Part shown: positions 29,801-38,122 of the stretch, piece by piece
Numbering within the stretch: the stretch's first letter is position 1
Layout of the letters: each line of letters opens with the position of its first letter
Source of the DNA: CAVZZV01 sp963779845
GTDB lineage: Bacteria > Bacteroidota > Bacteroidia > Bacteroidales > GCA-2748055
Direction of reading: 5' to 3'
Assembly (NCBI GenBank): GCA_963779845.1
Contig: CAVZZV010000006.1
Location: 620,001-684,000 of the forward strand
Length of the DNA: 64,000 bases
Translations under genes and position numbers: made by a program
The notes under the pieces: model-generated
Database searches by the model: none
Told to the model about the DNA's origin: nothing
Seen by the model: the letters and a program-made list of their open reading frames with translations, nothing else

Positions 29801-30121
29801 TTACTTTAGTTTAACTGCTGTTCCAAAGGTAAGTATTTCTGCGGCTCCACTGGTAACCATGGCAGTGGTAAAGCTAATGCCAATTATAGCATCTGCGTTA
29901 AGCTTTTTAGCATCTTCAACCATTCTTTCTATAGCTTGCTCACGTGCATCAGCCTGTAGCTTGGTATATTCCTCAATTTCACCACCCGCAATTTTCTTTA
30001 ACCCTGCGACAATATCGCGACCAATGTTCCGGCTACGTACAGTGCTACCCCTGGCAATGCCTAAGATTTCTGTAATTTCCCTATTAGGAACTGAATGTGT
30101 TGTTGAAAGAATCATAATCAT
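29801..30121 (-). CDS. YbjQ/UPF0145 family protein
   Basis: This 106-residue protein has the full YbjQ pattern: ILSTTHSVPNREITEILGIARGSTVRSRNIGRDIVAGLKKIAGGE, then YTKLQADAREQAIERMVEDAKKLNADAIIGI and a short C-terminal strand. The family forms pentamers or rings and is loosely called heavy-metal-binding, without a proven function. The gene heads the small cluster that continues with the 43-residue membrane protein. Confidence 0.88.
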   Translation of the reverse strand: MIMILSTTHSVPNREITEILGIARGSTVRSRNIGRDIVAGLKKIAGGEIEEYTKLQADAREQAIERMVEDAKKLNADAIIGISFTTAMVTSGAAEILTFGTAVKLK

Positions 30122-30127
30122 AAATTT

Positions 30128-30280
30128 TTAAGGTATTACTTCATATAAAAATAAAATCAATATGTTAATTGTTTCCAAAACAAAAAATCCGGCGAATTCA
30201 AATAGACCTATCGCAACTCTTTCAAAAGGGCTATTTGAGTACCTTCTTTCTAGTCTTATTTGTCGTTGTTCTGCTTCTCA
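30128..30280 (-). other. Open frame resembling a truncated membrane protein
   Basis: A minus-strand frame without an ATG (RLERRYSNSPFERVAIGLFE..., then FFVLETINILILFLYEVIP and TAA at 30128-30130) looks protein-like, with one hydrophobic helix. It ends 7 bp before the YbjQ start. It could be the tail of a decayed gene. Confidence 0.25.
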
Positions 30281-30410
30281 GCATATTATGAACCGTTGGG
30301 TTTTCGGATTACGTTCATGTCCCCATAGGAAAACGTTGGCGCGAGAACCAAACGCCCGCAAACCGTTGAACCCCACCTGTTTTATATTGTGTGTTAGCCA
30401 AAGCTTTTAT

Positions 30411-31109
30411 TTATTTCTCTTGTTTTACCTGTTTTATCATTCTACTAAAGTCTTGAATGACTAAAATTGAAAAAATCGACCATGGTATCAAAGACAATAA
30501 CGCCATTGTCATTCCTAGTACCCCTGCAGTAGCAGGTATAGTCATTAAAAATCCAGATGTTAGGCCAATATATGAAGTTGAGTTTCTGAATTTACTATCC
30601 TTAATCATTGCGAGAAAGAACAATATTAAGGCAATTCCATTTAATACATAGTAAACGGAATATGACGTACCTTTCCAAATTGAAAATAAAGTCTGGCCAG
30701 AAGCAACATACAATTCTCTTGCATGCTCAGAGGATGCATTAAAATATTGTTTGCTAATTGACAACATTTCAATAGAAGTGTTTGAAGGGAAATATATTGA
30801 AAGTCCAATTAACCCAATTATTATTGCCAACAAACTTAAAGCTTTGTGTCCATCAAAGAGAGCAAAAAAGAGAGCGATATAGAGAAAAATCGCCGCAATC
30901 ATGCTCAACATATATAGAAAGTCAAAACTTATTAGGCCAATTACCCAATTGGTATTAAAAAGTGCAATCCAATCCTCAATATTTATTGGATGCGGCCAAA
31001 TTATGAAACATGCTATCTGAACGGGAATCATTGTGACCATAAATATCGCTGCGACAATACCTCCTCGAAATAAGGTGATTTTATAATCTGTTTGTTGAAT
31101 TTTATCCAT
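30411..31109 (-). CDS. DUF4386-like integral membrane protein
   Basis: This 232-residue protein has six hydrophobic helices (about 15-37, 55-82, 85-110, 150-168, 178-200, 203-222). The pattern of two short helices, an alanine/tyrosine-rich loop (HARELYVASGQTLFSIWKG) and a paired C-terminal hairpin resembles DUF4386 proteins. Function unknown. It is a single gene flanked by decayed sequence on both sides. Confidence 0.6.
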   Translation of the reverse strand: MDKIQQTDYKITLFRGGIVAAIFMVTMIPVQIACFIIWPHPINIEDWIALFNTNWVIGLISFDFLYMLSMIAAIFLYIALFFALFDGHKALSLLAIIIGLIGLSIYFPSNTSIEMLSISKQYFNASSEHARELYVASGQTLFSIWKGTSYSVYYVLNGIALILFFLAMIKDSKFRNSTSYIGLTSGFLMTIPATAGVLGMTMALLSLIPWSIFSILVIQDFSRMIKQVKQEK

Positions 31110-31224
31110 AATGTTTTAGTACTTAGTTGTCAAATCTCAGGATATTTAGTTATTTCAATATAATACTTCCGGATTCCTGGACCAGAGGTTTAGTTAAAAA
31201 TAAATCTTTAAATTTACTAAACCT

Positions 31225-31398
31225 ATGACAAAACAACCAAGACGCAAATTCAGTGCGGAATTCAAGGCCAAGGTTGCCTTGGAAACCATAAAGAATGAGA
31301 AAACCCTGGCTGAGCTGGGTCATCAATTTGAGGTTAATCCAGTGACTATCTCCAAATGGAAAAATGAATTTTTGGATAGTATGTCGACAGTTACCTAA
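31225..31398 (+). pseudogene. IS3-family transposase OrfA fragment
   Basis: The product, 57 residues, starts MTKQPRRKFSAEFKAKVALE and contains ELGHQFEVNPVTISKWKNEF. This is the helix-turn-helix of IS3-type OrfA, which normally has about 90-100 residues. After the helix-turn-helix it runs into unrelated sequence and stops, and no OrfB follows. It is the only plus-strand piece here and abuts the broken SDR gene, so it marks an old insertion followed by deletion. Confidence 0.8.
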
Positions 31399-31840
31399 CT
31401 TTATTATGTCGATGTTATCTCCATGAACAGCTGCCACACTTGAACTCAGTACGACTTTTTTAACAGTGCTGGAATTTTAGGCCGCCTTCAAAACATTTCA
31501 TGTTCCGTTTAATGCCGGATCAATCAATTCTTTTGGAGCATCTTTAAATTGGAGGGTAATTGGGGATGCCATGTGTATAATTGCTGTACAACCTTCTGCG
31601 GCTTCATCGAAAGAACCATTAGTCAGTAAGTCGGCTTCCCAAATCTCTAATATGCTATTAGATGCATTACCCCATGTGTTTGCGTTTTGAGCCTTATTAT
31701 ACCTGTAAATCTTAGTCGATAAATTCATTACAATCGTCAGAAGGAATATGAACACCGGCTGCCTGTTGATAAACTAAAGTCGCCCCTAAATGACCTGTAA
31801 AATTAGAATACCTGAACCTATAATTGAAAGTACAAATGAA
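31399..31840 (-). pseudogene. Broken NAD-dependent epimerase/dihydroflavonol reductase-like gene
   Basis: Pieces of an extended SDR enzyme occur in order on the minus strand: TGHLGATLVYQ (N-terminal NAD motif, one frame), then in another frame NKAQNANTWGNASNS and LEIWEADLLTNGSFDEAAEGC, IIHMASPI, LNGT, two in-frame stops, then KKVVLSSSVAAVHG. The gene is cut after that by the IS3 fragment. At least one frameshift, two stops and a 3' truncation make it dead. Confidence 0.8.
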
Positions 31841-31853
31841 GCAATCTTTCGCT

Positions 31854-32783
31854 TCATGTTTTCAAAGCTCGTGCTTTTAATTCACCTGGTAATATACAGT
31901 TAAAAATAAATTTATTAATTGGGGTATTAATTCCATACTTTTCTCCTAAATTGACAACAGTTCCATTTTGATATTCAATCTCTGATGGTTTTTTATCCCA
32001 AACATCTCTTGTTAGGGATGAAGTTGAATCGTATGGAAAGGTGTCAATAAATGAAACGGTCTTTTCAACATAGTCAGACTCAATATTTACTCCAATTTGT
32101 TTAGCTAGCAGGAATATCTCAGTAAGCAAATCGATCATAAGCTGTCGGGTCTCTTTTATTTCTCTTAATAGTCCGTATGTTGTGTTTGAAACTGCTAACA
32201 ATCCGCTTAAACAAATCACGATGAATTTTCTCCATAAATCCGCTTCGATATCTTCGGATATTTTTGATTCAATTCCTGCAATTTTAAACATGTAGTGAAT
32301 TTTCTCAATTCTATCGGTTTTTGATTTATCAATTTCTCCAAATACAATTGTGGGGGTAACTCCAATATGACGAATCACTCCAGGAGAATCAATTTTGCTT
32401 ATTATACGACATAATCCACCCAAAATGTTTTTCTTATCAATCTTTTCCGATAGCTCCTCTGATGTAACGATTCCATTTTGCAATGGAAGAATCATGGTGT
32501 CGTCTTTTAAAATCATCTTCAAATCATCCCGAATCTTTTTGATTTGCCATGCCTTTACACCGATAATAATCAAATCCGGCTTGTCAATTTCTATAATATT
32601 GTCTGTTGCCTTTAAATTCTCAACAGTAAAATCACCAAGAATACTCTTAATAATCAATCCGTTGTTTTGAATCGCTTTTAGATGGTTTCCTCTTGCAACA
32701 AAAGTCACATCATGTCCAGCTTGAACCAGTTTTGCTCCAAAATATCCACCAACTCCTCCTGTTCCAATAATTGCTATTTTCAT
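31854..32783 (-). CDS. panE: 2-dehydropantoate 2-reductase (ketopantoate reductase family)
   Basis: This 309-residue protein of the ApbA/PanE family has the NADP motif GTGGVGGYFGAKL at residues 7-19, GVKAWQ (about 75), the PLQNGI motif, and the C-terminal helical domain with SLTRDVWDKKPSEIEYQNG, which carries the catalytic glutamate region, and GEKYGINTPINKFIF. It reduces ketopantoate to pantoate in pantothenate and CoA synthesis, although many paralogues act on other 2-ketoacids. It lies just left of an attC relic at 32831, so it may be a former integron cassette at the old end of the array. The gene itself looks intact. Confidence 0.85.
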   Translation of the reverse strand: MKIAIIGTGGVGGYFGAKLVQAGHDVTFVARGNHLKAIQNNGLIIKSILGDFTVENLKATDNIIEIDKPDLIIIGVKAWQIKKIRDDLKMILKDDTMILPLQNGIVTSEELSEKIDKKNILGGLCRIISKIDSPGVIRHIGVTPTIVFGEIDKSKTDRIEKIHYMFKIAGIESKISEDIEADLWRKFIVICLSGLLAVSNTTYGLLREIKETRQLMIDLLTEIFLLAKQIGVNIESDYVEKTVSFIDTFPYDSTSSLTRDVWDKKPSEIEYQNGTVVNLGEKYGINTPINKFIFNCILPGELKARALKT

Positions 32784-32830
32784 CTTAGTGTATCGTTACA
32801 ATGTAAATTAAGGATTATTTTCGATTGAAA

Positions 32831-32867
32831 GAATTTTTGGCTATGGAATATGACAGCCAGTTGTTGC
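32831..32867 (-). repeat. attC relic (one arm only, subfamily B)
   Basis: GGCTATGGAATATGACAGCC followed by AGTTG is the right arm of a subfamily B attC (compare GGCAATGGAATATGACAGCC then TGTTG at about 46345-46370). No matching left arm is seen, so the site is a remnant. Confidence 0.6.
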
Positions 32868-32886
32868 AGGTAGATTTTTCAGTCCG

Positions 32887-33126
32887 TCACGCTAATAATG
32901 TCTCTCCTGGTATTTTAATCCTTTGTAAAGTGATTTTATCATTCCTGAGATTTTCTTCTTGAACATATATGTAGCCTTTATAATTCCGACCTCTCATAAT
33001 AGCGGTTGAGTATCCATTCCTTTGAACTTCTTGTTCAGTTTTGGGTCAATCCGGCACATCATTCTTGAGGGTCCAGCGGTCAGACACATTTTGCCATTGA
33101 CCAGAAAGCAAGTTGCCGGTTATCAT
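32887..33126 (-). pseudogene. Small gene with an internal stop, family unknown
   Basis: An 80-codon frame starts with ATG four bases beyond the methyltransferase stop. It reads MITGNLLSGQWQNVSDRWTL..., has an in-frame TGA at 33046-33048, and continues as QRNGYSTAIMRGRNYKGYIY...IKIPGETLLA to TGA at 32887. Both halves look like real coding sequence, so a single mutation (perhaps TGG to TGA) has split it. I recognise no family. Confidence 0.5.
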
Positions 33127-33129
33127 TAG

Positions 33130-33822
33130 TTATTCTCGACATTCAAAGTTTAAAAACAGAAGCCTTCCAAGTAATAATTTATTCGAATTGTGGAAATCAG
33201 ATTTTTTCTTATTTCTCCTATTGTACCAAATAAAAGGAAATAAGAAAATTAATAGCCAAGTTGAAGTTTTTTGCTTTTTATCAATATCATACCTAGCCTT
33301 TTGAAAATTATATTTAAATGCAATATAGTTGTATTGATCTATTGTCAATGATGCAACATGCTGCAATCCATCATAATTTGTTAAATTTAATTTACCAAAA
33401 CTGTAAAAGAAACCACTAAATAAAAATCTTACACGAGACTTCAATGATAATATATTTGGAGTTGATAGATATAGCTGTCCTTTAGATTTAAGTATTCTGT
33501 TTATCTCTTTAAAAAATTGTTCATGATCTGAAATATGTTCACTCACCTCTATTGCAATTATTATATCAAAAAAATCATCAGGATACGGCAGTTGCTTGGT
33601 TATATCAGCTTTTTTACACTCAACCTTATCAAACATATAGATATCCGGAAATAAATCACAAGCTAAAACATCATAACCCATATCATATAGTGTTTTAGTA
33701 AATGCACCATGACCTGCACCAATATCTAGTATTTTTTTATTCTTAGAGTGATGTAGATTTTTAAAATACTTCAAAAAACTTTGATGCGTTCCTGGCATCG
33801 TAATAGGTTTAATATTTTCCAT
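33130..33822 (-). CDS. Class I SAM-dependent methyltransferase
   Basis: This 230-residue protein has the SAM-binding motif ILDIGAGHGAF (residues 31-41), VLACDLFPD with the ribose-binding acidic residue, FFDIIIAIEVSEHI (motif post-I/II) and LKSKGQLYLSTPNI. It looks like the ubiquinone/UbiG-like group whose members methylate small molecules or sugars. A hydrophobic segment near 190-205 (LLIFLFPFIWY) could associate it with membranes. No neighbour indicates the substrate. The gene may be an old cassette because it sits among attC remnants. Confidence 0.83.
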   Translation of the reverse strand: MENIKPITMPGTHQSFLKYFKNLHHSKNKKILDIGAGHGAFTKTLYDMGYDVLACDLFPDIYMFDKVECKKADITKQLPYPDDFFDIIIAIEVSEHISDHEQFFKEINRILKSKGQLYLSTPNILSLKSRVRFLFSGFFYSFGKLNLTNYDGLQHVASLTIDQYNYIAFKYNFQKARYDIDKKQKTSTWLLIFLFPFIWYNRRNKKKSDFHNSNKLLLGRLLFLNFECRE

Positions 33823-33834
33823 TTATTTTTCATT

Positions 33835-34023
33835 TTAACTATTTTCAACTACCTTCTGAGGACGCCCCTCTTCCTGGCATTCAACATGAGCAAATCCGAA
33901 GCTTTTAAGGTCAATTGCATCCACAAAGGCATCCACTATACGAACAAAGGAATCCTGAGCAATGGAACTTTCCAGGCAGAACATCATCATCTGGTTCCTG
34001 TCCGATCCTTGCTTGTGATTCAT
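33835..34023 (-). pseudogene. IS1182-like transposase, N-terminal fragment
   Basis: A 62-residue product reads MFCLESSIAQDSFVRIVDAFVDAIDLKSFGFAH...EEGRP, the usual N-terminal part of IS1182/IS5-group DDE transposases. It ends shortly after and the catalytic domain is absent. It marks a lost insertion element at the left end of the cassette array. Confidence 0.7.
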
Positions 34024-34123
34024 TGAATGATTGTTTTAATTTAATTCAAGTTAATAAATAACAGTGAATCAAAGAATTTTGAAAAGGAAAGGTTATTAAC
34101 AATTTCGGGGGAGTTTTTGCACA

Positions 34124-34255
34124 GGCTGACGGACGGCGGTATAAAATCGTTGCGCATTTCGAAGCACAAACTTATCAGCCCGCTAAGCCGTTAATTAAAT
34201 GTTATTTCGTTCAAATATAGCACTATCCGCGCAATGTTTTATGACCGCGTATGGG
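34124..34255 (-). repeat. attC site 1, degenerate
   Basis: The arms CTGACGGACGGCGGTATAAAA and TTTTATGACCGCGTATGGG pair, and the inner parts GTTGCGC/GCGCAATG also pair. The core triplets are TGAC and GTA rather than TAAC and GTT, so the site is probably inactive. Confidence 0.65.
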
Positions 34256-34261
34256 CAGTTA

Positions 34262-35731
34262 TTATTTCTTTGTTTGTATTAATATCACACCATCCCTAGC
34301 TCTATTACCGTATAATTGAATTGCGGCCTCCCCTTTTAAAACTTGTACCGATTCAATATTGTTTGGATCAATATCTGCTTGATTATCGATTGGATATCCG
34401 TCTACTACATACAATTGACCTTTTTGTATATTTGAGTTAATAATTGGTGTCGGGTTTACAATAAGTATACTATCAGGTATTTGCTCACCCTGTAATTTTT
34501 TTATTATAAGCTCAATCTTCTGATTATAGGCATTAATTTGATAATCATATATTCGTGATTTTTCAACCAAAGATTTTTTCATTAGCTCAAAACTCTCAAT
34601 ACGATAATCACAGTATCGACTTAGCAGTTCAACTCTATCAATTAATTCAATTGGTAAATTTTCTAAAGAATCAACTTGATTTACGATTTCCTTACATTTT
34701 TTCCAATTTGGAATTCCATCTACCTTAATGGCTTTTAGGTACTTATCATCAGTCGAATATGGTTGTACCCTATAAAAACTCATTGCTTTTTGTTCTATAT
34801 CAATAAATCCTGACATGAACTTTTCATATTTAGCAACATCATTGGGTGTTCTCAGTATCACAAAGGATGTGAATACCAAAATGCCTATTATTGAAGTAGT
34901 ATTTAAAATTAAATTCCTTATTTTTTTTTCTGGTTGAGATAATGAAGGAAATAATGTAATTCCAAATATTATTCCAATTAACAATCCCCCAATATGGGCA
35001 GCATTATCGATTCCACCTTTAAGGCCATAAATCAGATTGTACCCAACAAATAAAAGGAGACTAGTCAATATTTTTTTTCTAGTTTCTTTATCAATTAGAT
35101 TGGTTAAAAGTAAGGCTATATAAACGCCAAATAAACCAAATATTGCTCCTGATGCTCCCGCACTAACTATCAAATCATGCCACCATAAACTTATTACACT
35201 ACCGCCTATACCTGTAATTAGAAAAGCTATCCCAAATCTTGTTTTACCTATAAAAGGTTCTAATAGTAATCCAATATACATTAAGGCATACATATTAAAT
35301 AAAAGATGAATAACCCCAATATGTAAAAAGCAATTTGAGATTAATCTCCAATACTGACCACCGAGTGTCAAGGGTGTGAAGTTTGCGCCCCATTTAATTA
35401 GACTTTCTGTATCAGGTAGGAATGCATTAACACCTGATATTACCATTACAATAAATATGAGAATACAAATGTTAATAAGTATTGGAGTAATGAAAAATCC
35501 ATCTTTTGGTATGAAAAGTGAGAAGAAATCAAAGATTTTGTTTTTATTTCTTTGATTTTCTTTACTGGCGATATTAAACTCAACTATCTTTTCCCGATCT
35601 CCAATAAATTCAGCGCAATCAGAATCAAAACTGGCTATATCATTAGTTAATTTACAAATAATCCCTTTTTGTCTATCAAAGCTTTGATTATCACAAACTT
35701 TACAAAACCTAAGTTGTTCTTGTCTTGTCAT
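34262..35731 (-). CDS. Rhomboid intramembrane protease with Cys-rich head and TonB-plug-like tail
   Basis: This 489-residue cassette protein has three parts. Residues 1-45 have four cysteines (C10, C13, C26, C39) of a possible zinc module. Residues 80-270 are a rhomboid domain with about six helices, the HxxxHLLFN segment, catalytic S194 in AGASGAIFGL and H246 in NAAHIGGL. This serine/histidine dyad cuts within membranes. Residues 435-489 read LYVVDGYPIDNQADIDPNNI...VQVLKGEAAIQLYGNRARDGVILI, the plug-domain end motif of TonB-dependent receptors. Bacteroidota proteases with such tails (for example BlaR1-like M56 proteins) are known. The substrate is unknown. Its attC follows its 3' end at 34124. 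Confidence 0.8.
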   Translation of the reverse strand: MTRQEQLRFCKVCDNQSFDRQKGIICKLTNDIASFDSDCAEFIGDREKIVEFNIASKENQRNKNKIFDFFSLFIPKDGFFITPILINICILIFIVMVISGVNAFLPDTESLIKWGANFTPLTLGGQYWRLISNCFLHIGVIHLLFNMYALMYIGLLLEPFIGKTRFGIAFLITGIGGSVISLWWHDLIVSAGASGAIFGLFGVYIALLLTNLIDKETRKKILTSLLLFVGYNLIYGLKGGIDNAAHIGGLLIGIIFGITLFPSLSQPEKKIRNLILNTTSIIGILVFTSFVILRTPNDVAKYEKFMSGFIDIEQKAMSFYRVQPYSTDDKYLKAIKVDGIPNWKKCKEIVNQVDSLENLPIELIDRVELLSRYCDYRIESFELMKKSLVEKSRIYDYQINAYNQKIELIIKKLQGEQIPDSILIVNPTPIINSNIQKGQLYVVDGYPIDNQADIDPNNIESVQVLKGEAAIQLYGNRARDGVILIQTKK

Positions 35732-35778
35732 ATTTATATCATACTAATTGTTTATTATGAACCCTGCAGTCTAATTGC

Positions 35779-35908
35779 CCATAACGCCTGACAGTAGGCC
35801 CAGTGCCGGCATTTTTACGTTTTATGTTCGTTTTTCAATTAATTTCATTTAAATAAAAAACTCTGAAACTAAGGAATAGCAAGGCATTGGACCTACCGCT
35901 TGTTAGCA
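35779..35908 (-). repeat. attC site 2
   Basis: Subfamily A. Left arm ATAACGCCTGACAGTAGGCC, right arm GGACCTACCGCTTGTTAGCA, with CAGTGCC/GGCATTGG inside. It ends the DUF pair cassette at 35918-36479. Confidence 0.88.
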
Positions 35909-35917
35909 GCTGGGCAC

Positions 35918-36184
35918 CTATTCAATTTCATAATCTTCCAAACAGTCAGTCTCCATGGTAATGCACGTAAAGCAACCTTTTCCAGAATAAGCAGATCCGA
36001 TAACCCAAATATCATTTCCACATCTGCATTTCACTCCGTCAGCCTTTAATTTTCTAAAATGAAACAGGTCTTTTTTCAATTGAATCAAATCAGTTTTAGG
36101 ATCATTGATTTTCTGTTGTTCAATAAAATTGTCTATTGAAATTGGGACGAATTTATAACTACCAAATCTAGGCTTAAAACTCAT
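35918..36184 (-). CDS. Small cysteine-rich cassette protein of unknown function
   Basis: This 88-residue protein ends in a cysteine module KCRCGNDIWVIGSAYSG..CFTCITMETDC, probably a zinc-binding knuckle (C-x-C and C-x2-C). The N-terminal half is helical (DLIQLKKDLFHFRKLKADG). I have seen similar sequences only as hypothetical Bacteroidota proteins. It overlaps the end of the next gene by 11 bp, so the two are probably translated together and may act as a pair. Confidence 0.65.
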   Translation of the reverse strand: MSFKPRFGSYKFVPISIDNFIEQQKINDPKTDLIQLKKDLFHFRKLKADGVKCRCGNDIWVIGSAYSGKGCFTCITMETDCLEDYEIE

Positions 36185-36479
36185 AATGTCTCTTTTTTTC
36201 TGGAATTTTTTCTATTTCTGAAATGTTAGCTGATATCTTGTCAAGTGTCAAATGCAAGGACTTTAAATCCGGAAGCGCACCGAAAAATAAATCTGTTAAT
36301 TGGTTTTTATTAAAACCTCTTATTGCTTTCGTAATTGCCTTTGCCTTCAACAAATATTCCTGTTCATTTTTGCAAGAATCTGCAATTAGTCCATAACGAA
36401 GCGTTAAATCGTGATTAAATTTCTCAGCTTCGATTAATATTCCTTTATAAGCTTCTGTCGATAATTCGTCTGTATCCAT
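36174..36479 (-). CDS. Helical cassette protein of unknown function
   Basis: This 101-residue, mostly helical protein is rich in charged residues (AYKGILIEAEKFNHDLTLRYG, EYLLKAKAITKAIRGFNK, LHLTLDKISANISEIEK). It comes first in the operon and overlaps the cysteine-rich gene by 11 bp, an arrangement like that of toxin-antitoxin pairs in the same array. No family is recognised, so calling it an antitoxin would be speculation. Confidence 0.6.
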   Translation of the reverse strand: MDTDELSTEAYKGILIEAEKFNHDLTLRYGLIADSCKNEQEYLLKAKAITKAIRGFNKNQLTDLFFGALPDLKSLHLTLDKISANISEIEKIPEKKRHYEF

Positions 36480-36503
36480 TGGTTATGTGTTTCATTGCCT
36501 TGC

Positions 36504-36635
36504 TGCTAACGTTTGGCAATAAGAAACTTAGGGCATTTCGAAGCTCCTACTTATCAAGTTACCAAGCCGTTTATTAAAAGTTATATCGTTTAATTTTAGC
36601 ACTTTCTGCCCTATGTTTTTTATTGCTTGTTGTGG
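36504..36635 (-). repeat. attC site 3
   Basis: Divergent arms CTAACGTTTGGCAATAAG and CTTGTTGTGGG, with AACTTAGGGC/GCCCTATGTT inside. It keeps the length and core triplets, AAC at 36508-36510 and GTT at 36629-36631. Ends the BatD-like cassette. Confidence 0.8.
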
Positions 36636-36643
36636 GTTGTTGT

Positions 36644-37339
36644 CTATTTAAGAGACTCATCTATAATAACATAATTTGGTTTATTTTTTATACAGCTTTT
36701 ATTGAGGGTTAAAGGGATATTATCTGGTTTTGTTACAAAATATACATCTCTTGTATAATATAACATATCCTTAAGATAATCTTTTTCATTCTTAATTATT
36801 GGAATATTTCTGCTATATGAAACCTCAAATTGTATATCATTTACTGTATCATCAACTAAGTAGGCTTTTTCATTCTCTAGATTAGTATGATATTGTGGAA
36901 TTTTTTTAGTTCCAATATTTTTCCATTTTGTTTTTTTAACCTGTTCTAAAATAATAAATTCATACGAGTTATGTTTGAACTTTTTAATCCATAATCCTTC
37001 AATCGTATCAATGGCATTATTAATATTCAGGTGCAATTTATTGGTTTCAAATAAAGTATCATTAAATTCGAAAACAAATGGGCCAATAGAATAACTTCCT
37101 GTGTCTTTTGCTGTAAGCTTAATTTTTAGATTATTAAATTTTGTATTATTTACAAGAAAAGAACTGTCCAAATTTTCAATTATATAATCAACAATGAAAT
37201 TTAAGTCCACATCTATTTCAAATTCTTGGCCAACTCGAGGCAACGGATTACTTAAATCAATGTCAAGACTTTGACTGAAATTTAACCTTGGGAAAATAAT
37301 TAACAGAATTAATGCCAATTTAACTATTCTTGTTTTCAT
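36644..37339 (-). CDS. Secreted BatD-like protein
   Basis: This 231-residue protein has a signal peptide (about 1-22, ending LNFSQ). The next 90 residues (DIDLSNPLPRVGQEFEIDVDL, SFLVNNTKFNNLKIKLTAKDTGSYSIGPFVFEF) look like the immunoglobulin-like start of BatD oxygen-tolerance proteins, with a beta-rich remainder. It is exported to the periplasm. In this cassette it stands alone, without other Bat genes. The similarity is weak and the function is not known. Confidence 0.6.
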   Translation of the reverse strand: MKTRIVKLALILLIIFPRLNFSQSLDIDLSNPLPRVGQEFEIDVDLNFIVDYIIENLDSSFLVNNTKFNNLKIKLTAKDTGSYSIGPFVFEFNDTLFETNKLHLNINNAIDTIEGLWIKKFKHNSYEFIILEQVKKTKWKNIGTKKIPQYHTNLENEKAYLVDDTVNDIQFEVSYSRNIPIIKNEKDYLKDMLYYTRDVYFVTKPDNIPLTLNKSCIKNKPNYVIIDESLK

Positions 37340-37371
37340 CTAATATATTTTAAGGATGTTGAATCAATAAC

Positions 37372-37499
37372 CCACAACGGATGGCGGTAGACCCAGTGCT
37401 GGCGTTTTTAAGATTATCGATCGGTATTCAATTATTTTCATTTATACAATAAACATCAAACTTAGAAAGACCAAGCATTGGGCTTACCGCTTGTTATGT
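37372..37499 (-). repeat. attC site 4
   Basis: Subfamily A. Left arm CACAACGGATGGCGGTAGAC, right arm GGGCTTACCGCTTGTTATGT. It ends the ParDE cassette at 37504-38050. Confidence 0.88.
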
Positions 37500-37503
37500 G
37501 GGG

Positions 37504-37806
37504 TTATTTATCTTTTATTCTATTCTCAATATCCATTTGTTCGTGAAGAATTCTTGTTATTTCAACTTCACTGTCATTAATTCTACGGTAAAAAATAATG
37601 TGTCGTCCTGCTTTAAATCCCAATAAGTTTTCCATAACACCAAAATAAGTTTTACCTAGTTCAGGGTTACTTGCAACCTCTTTGCAATTTTCAATAAGCA
37701 TATGGTAATATCTGTCTGCTTGATCTTCAGACCATTTATTTAATGTGTAATTCCAGATTTGAGTTAAGTCAAAAACCGCTTTATTGGTAAATTTATAACT
37801 AGCCAT
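37504..37806 (-). CDS. parE: ParE-family toxin
   Basis: This 100-residue RelE/ParE fold toxin reads MASYKFTNKAVFDLTQIWNYTLNKWSEDQADRYYHML at its start, GKTYFGVMENLLGFKAGRHIIFYRR in the middle and EVEITRILHEQMDIENRI at the end. This is the standard ParE pattern (conserved arginine, tyrosine and C-terminal HxxMD). ParE inhibits DNA gyrase. The gene is second in its operon and overlaps the antitoxin stop by 8 bp, as in other ParD-ParE modules. It is complete and likely active. Confidence 0.9.
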   Translation of the reverse strand: MASYKFTNKAVFDLTQIWNYTLNKWSEDQADRYYHMLIENCKEVASNPELGKTYFGVMENLLGFKAGRHIIFYRRINDSEVEITRILHEQMDIENRIKDK

Positions 37807-38050
37807 TCTGATTCTTTTTAGCTTTTAATTTACTCAAATGTGTCTCAGGGTTAAAATCATTTGCAATTCCGCTATCAATACCTTCTTGAATAGCTTCTCT
37901 TAATAGCATAATCTTGTTTTCTTCTTCTTCTAAAAGCCTTAATCCAGCTCGAACGACTTCACTTGCATTTTTATATCGTCCCGAAGAAATTTTGCTTTTA
38001 ATAAAACCGTCAAAATAGTTTCCTATTGATATTGAAGTATTTCTGTCCAT
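37799..38050 (-). CDS. parD: ParD-family antitoxin
   Basis: This 83-residue ribbon-helix-helix protein has MDRNTSISIGNYFDGFIKSKISSGRYKNASEVVRAGLRLLEEEE, the classic ParD/CopG DNA-binding start, and a flexible toxin-binding tail that ends in lysines. It precedes the ParE gene and should repress the operon through the palindrome in its promoter. Confidence 0.92.
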   Translation of the reverse strand: MDRNTSISIGNYFDGFIKSKISSGRYKNASEVVRAGLRLLEEEENKIMLLREAIQEGIDSGIANDFNPETHLSKLKAKKNQNG

Positions 38051-38067
38051 GGCTTATTATTTTTTCT

Positions 38068-38098
38068 CAAATATACCAAATATTGGTACAAATGTCAA
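38068..38098 (-). promoter_or_regulatory. Promoter and operator of the ParDE cassette
   Basis: On the minus strand TTG (38098-38096) and TATATTTG (38075-38068) are separated by 20 bases, a good Bacteroidota promoter. Between them lies the palindrome CCAATATTTGG, a likely ParD operator. It shows the cassette carries its own promoter. Confidence 0.6.
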
Positions 38099-38122
38099 GA
38101 GTAGATTCTTTTTTATAATCCC

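Noticed and set aside
30162..30410. Possible attC remnant with GTTAGCC near 30373
   Set aside because: No convincing paired arm could be found, so I did not count it.
35779..35908. attC site 2 as a terminator for the cysteine-rich gene
   Set aside because: No T-run follows the hairpin, and the same structure recurs behind every cassette.
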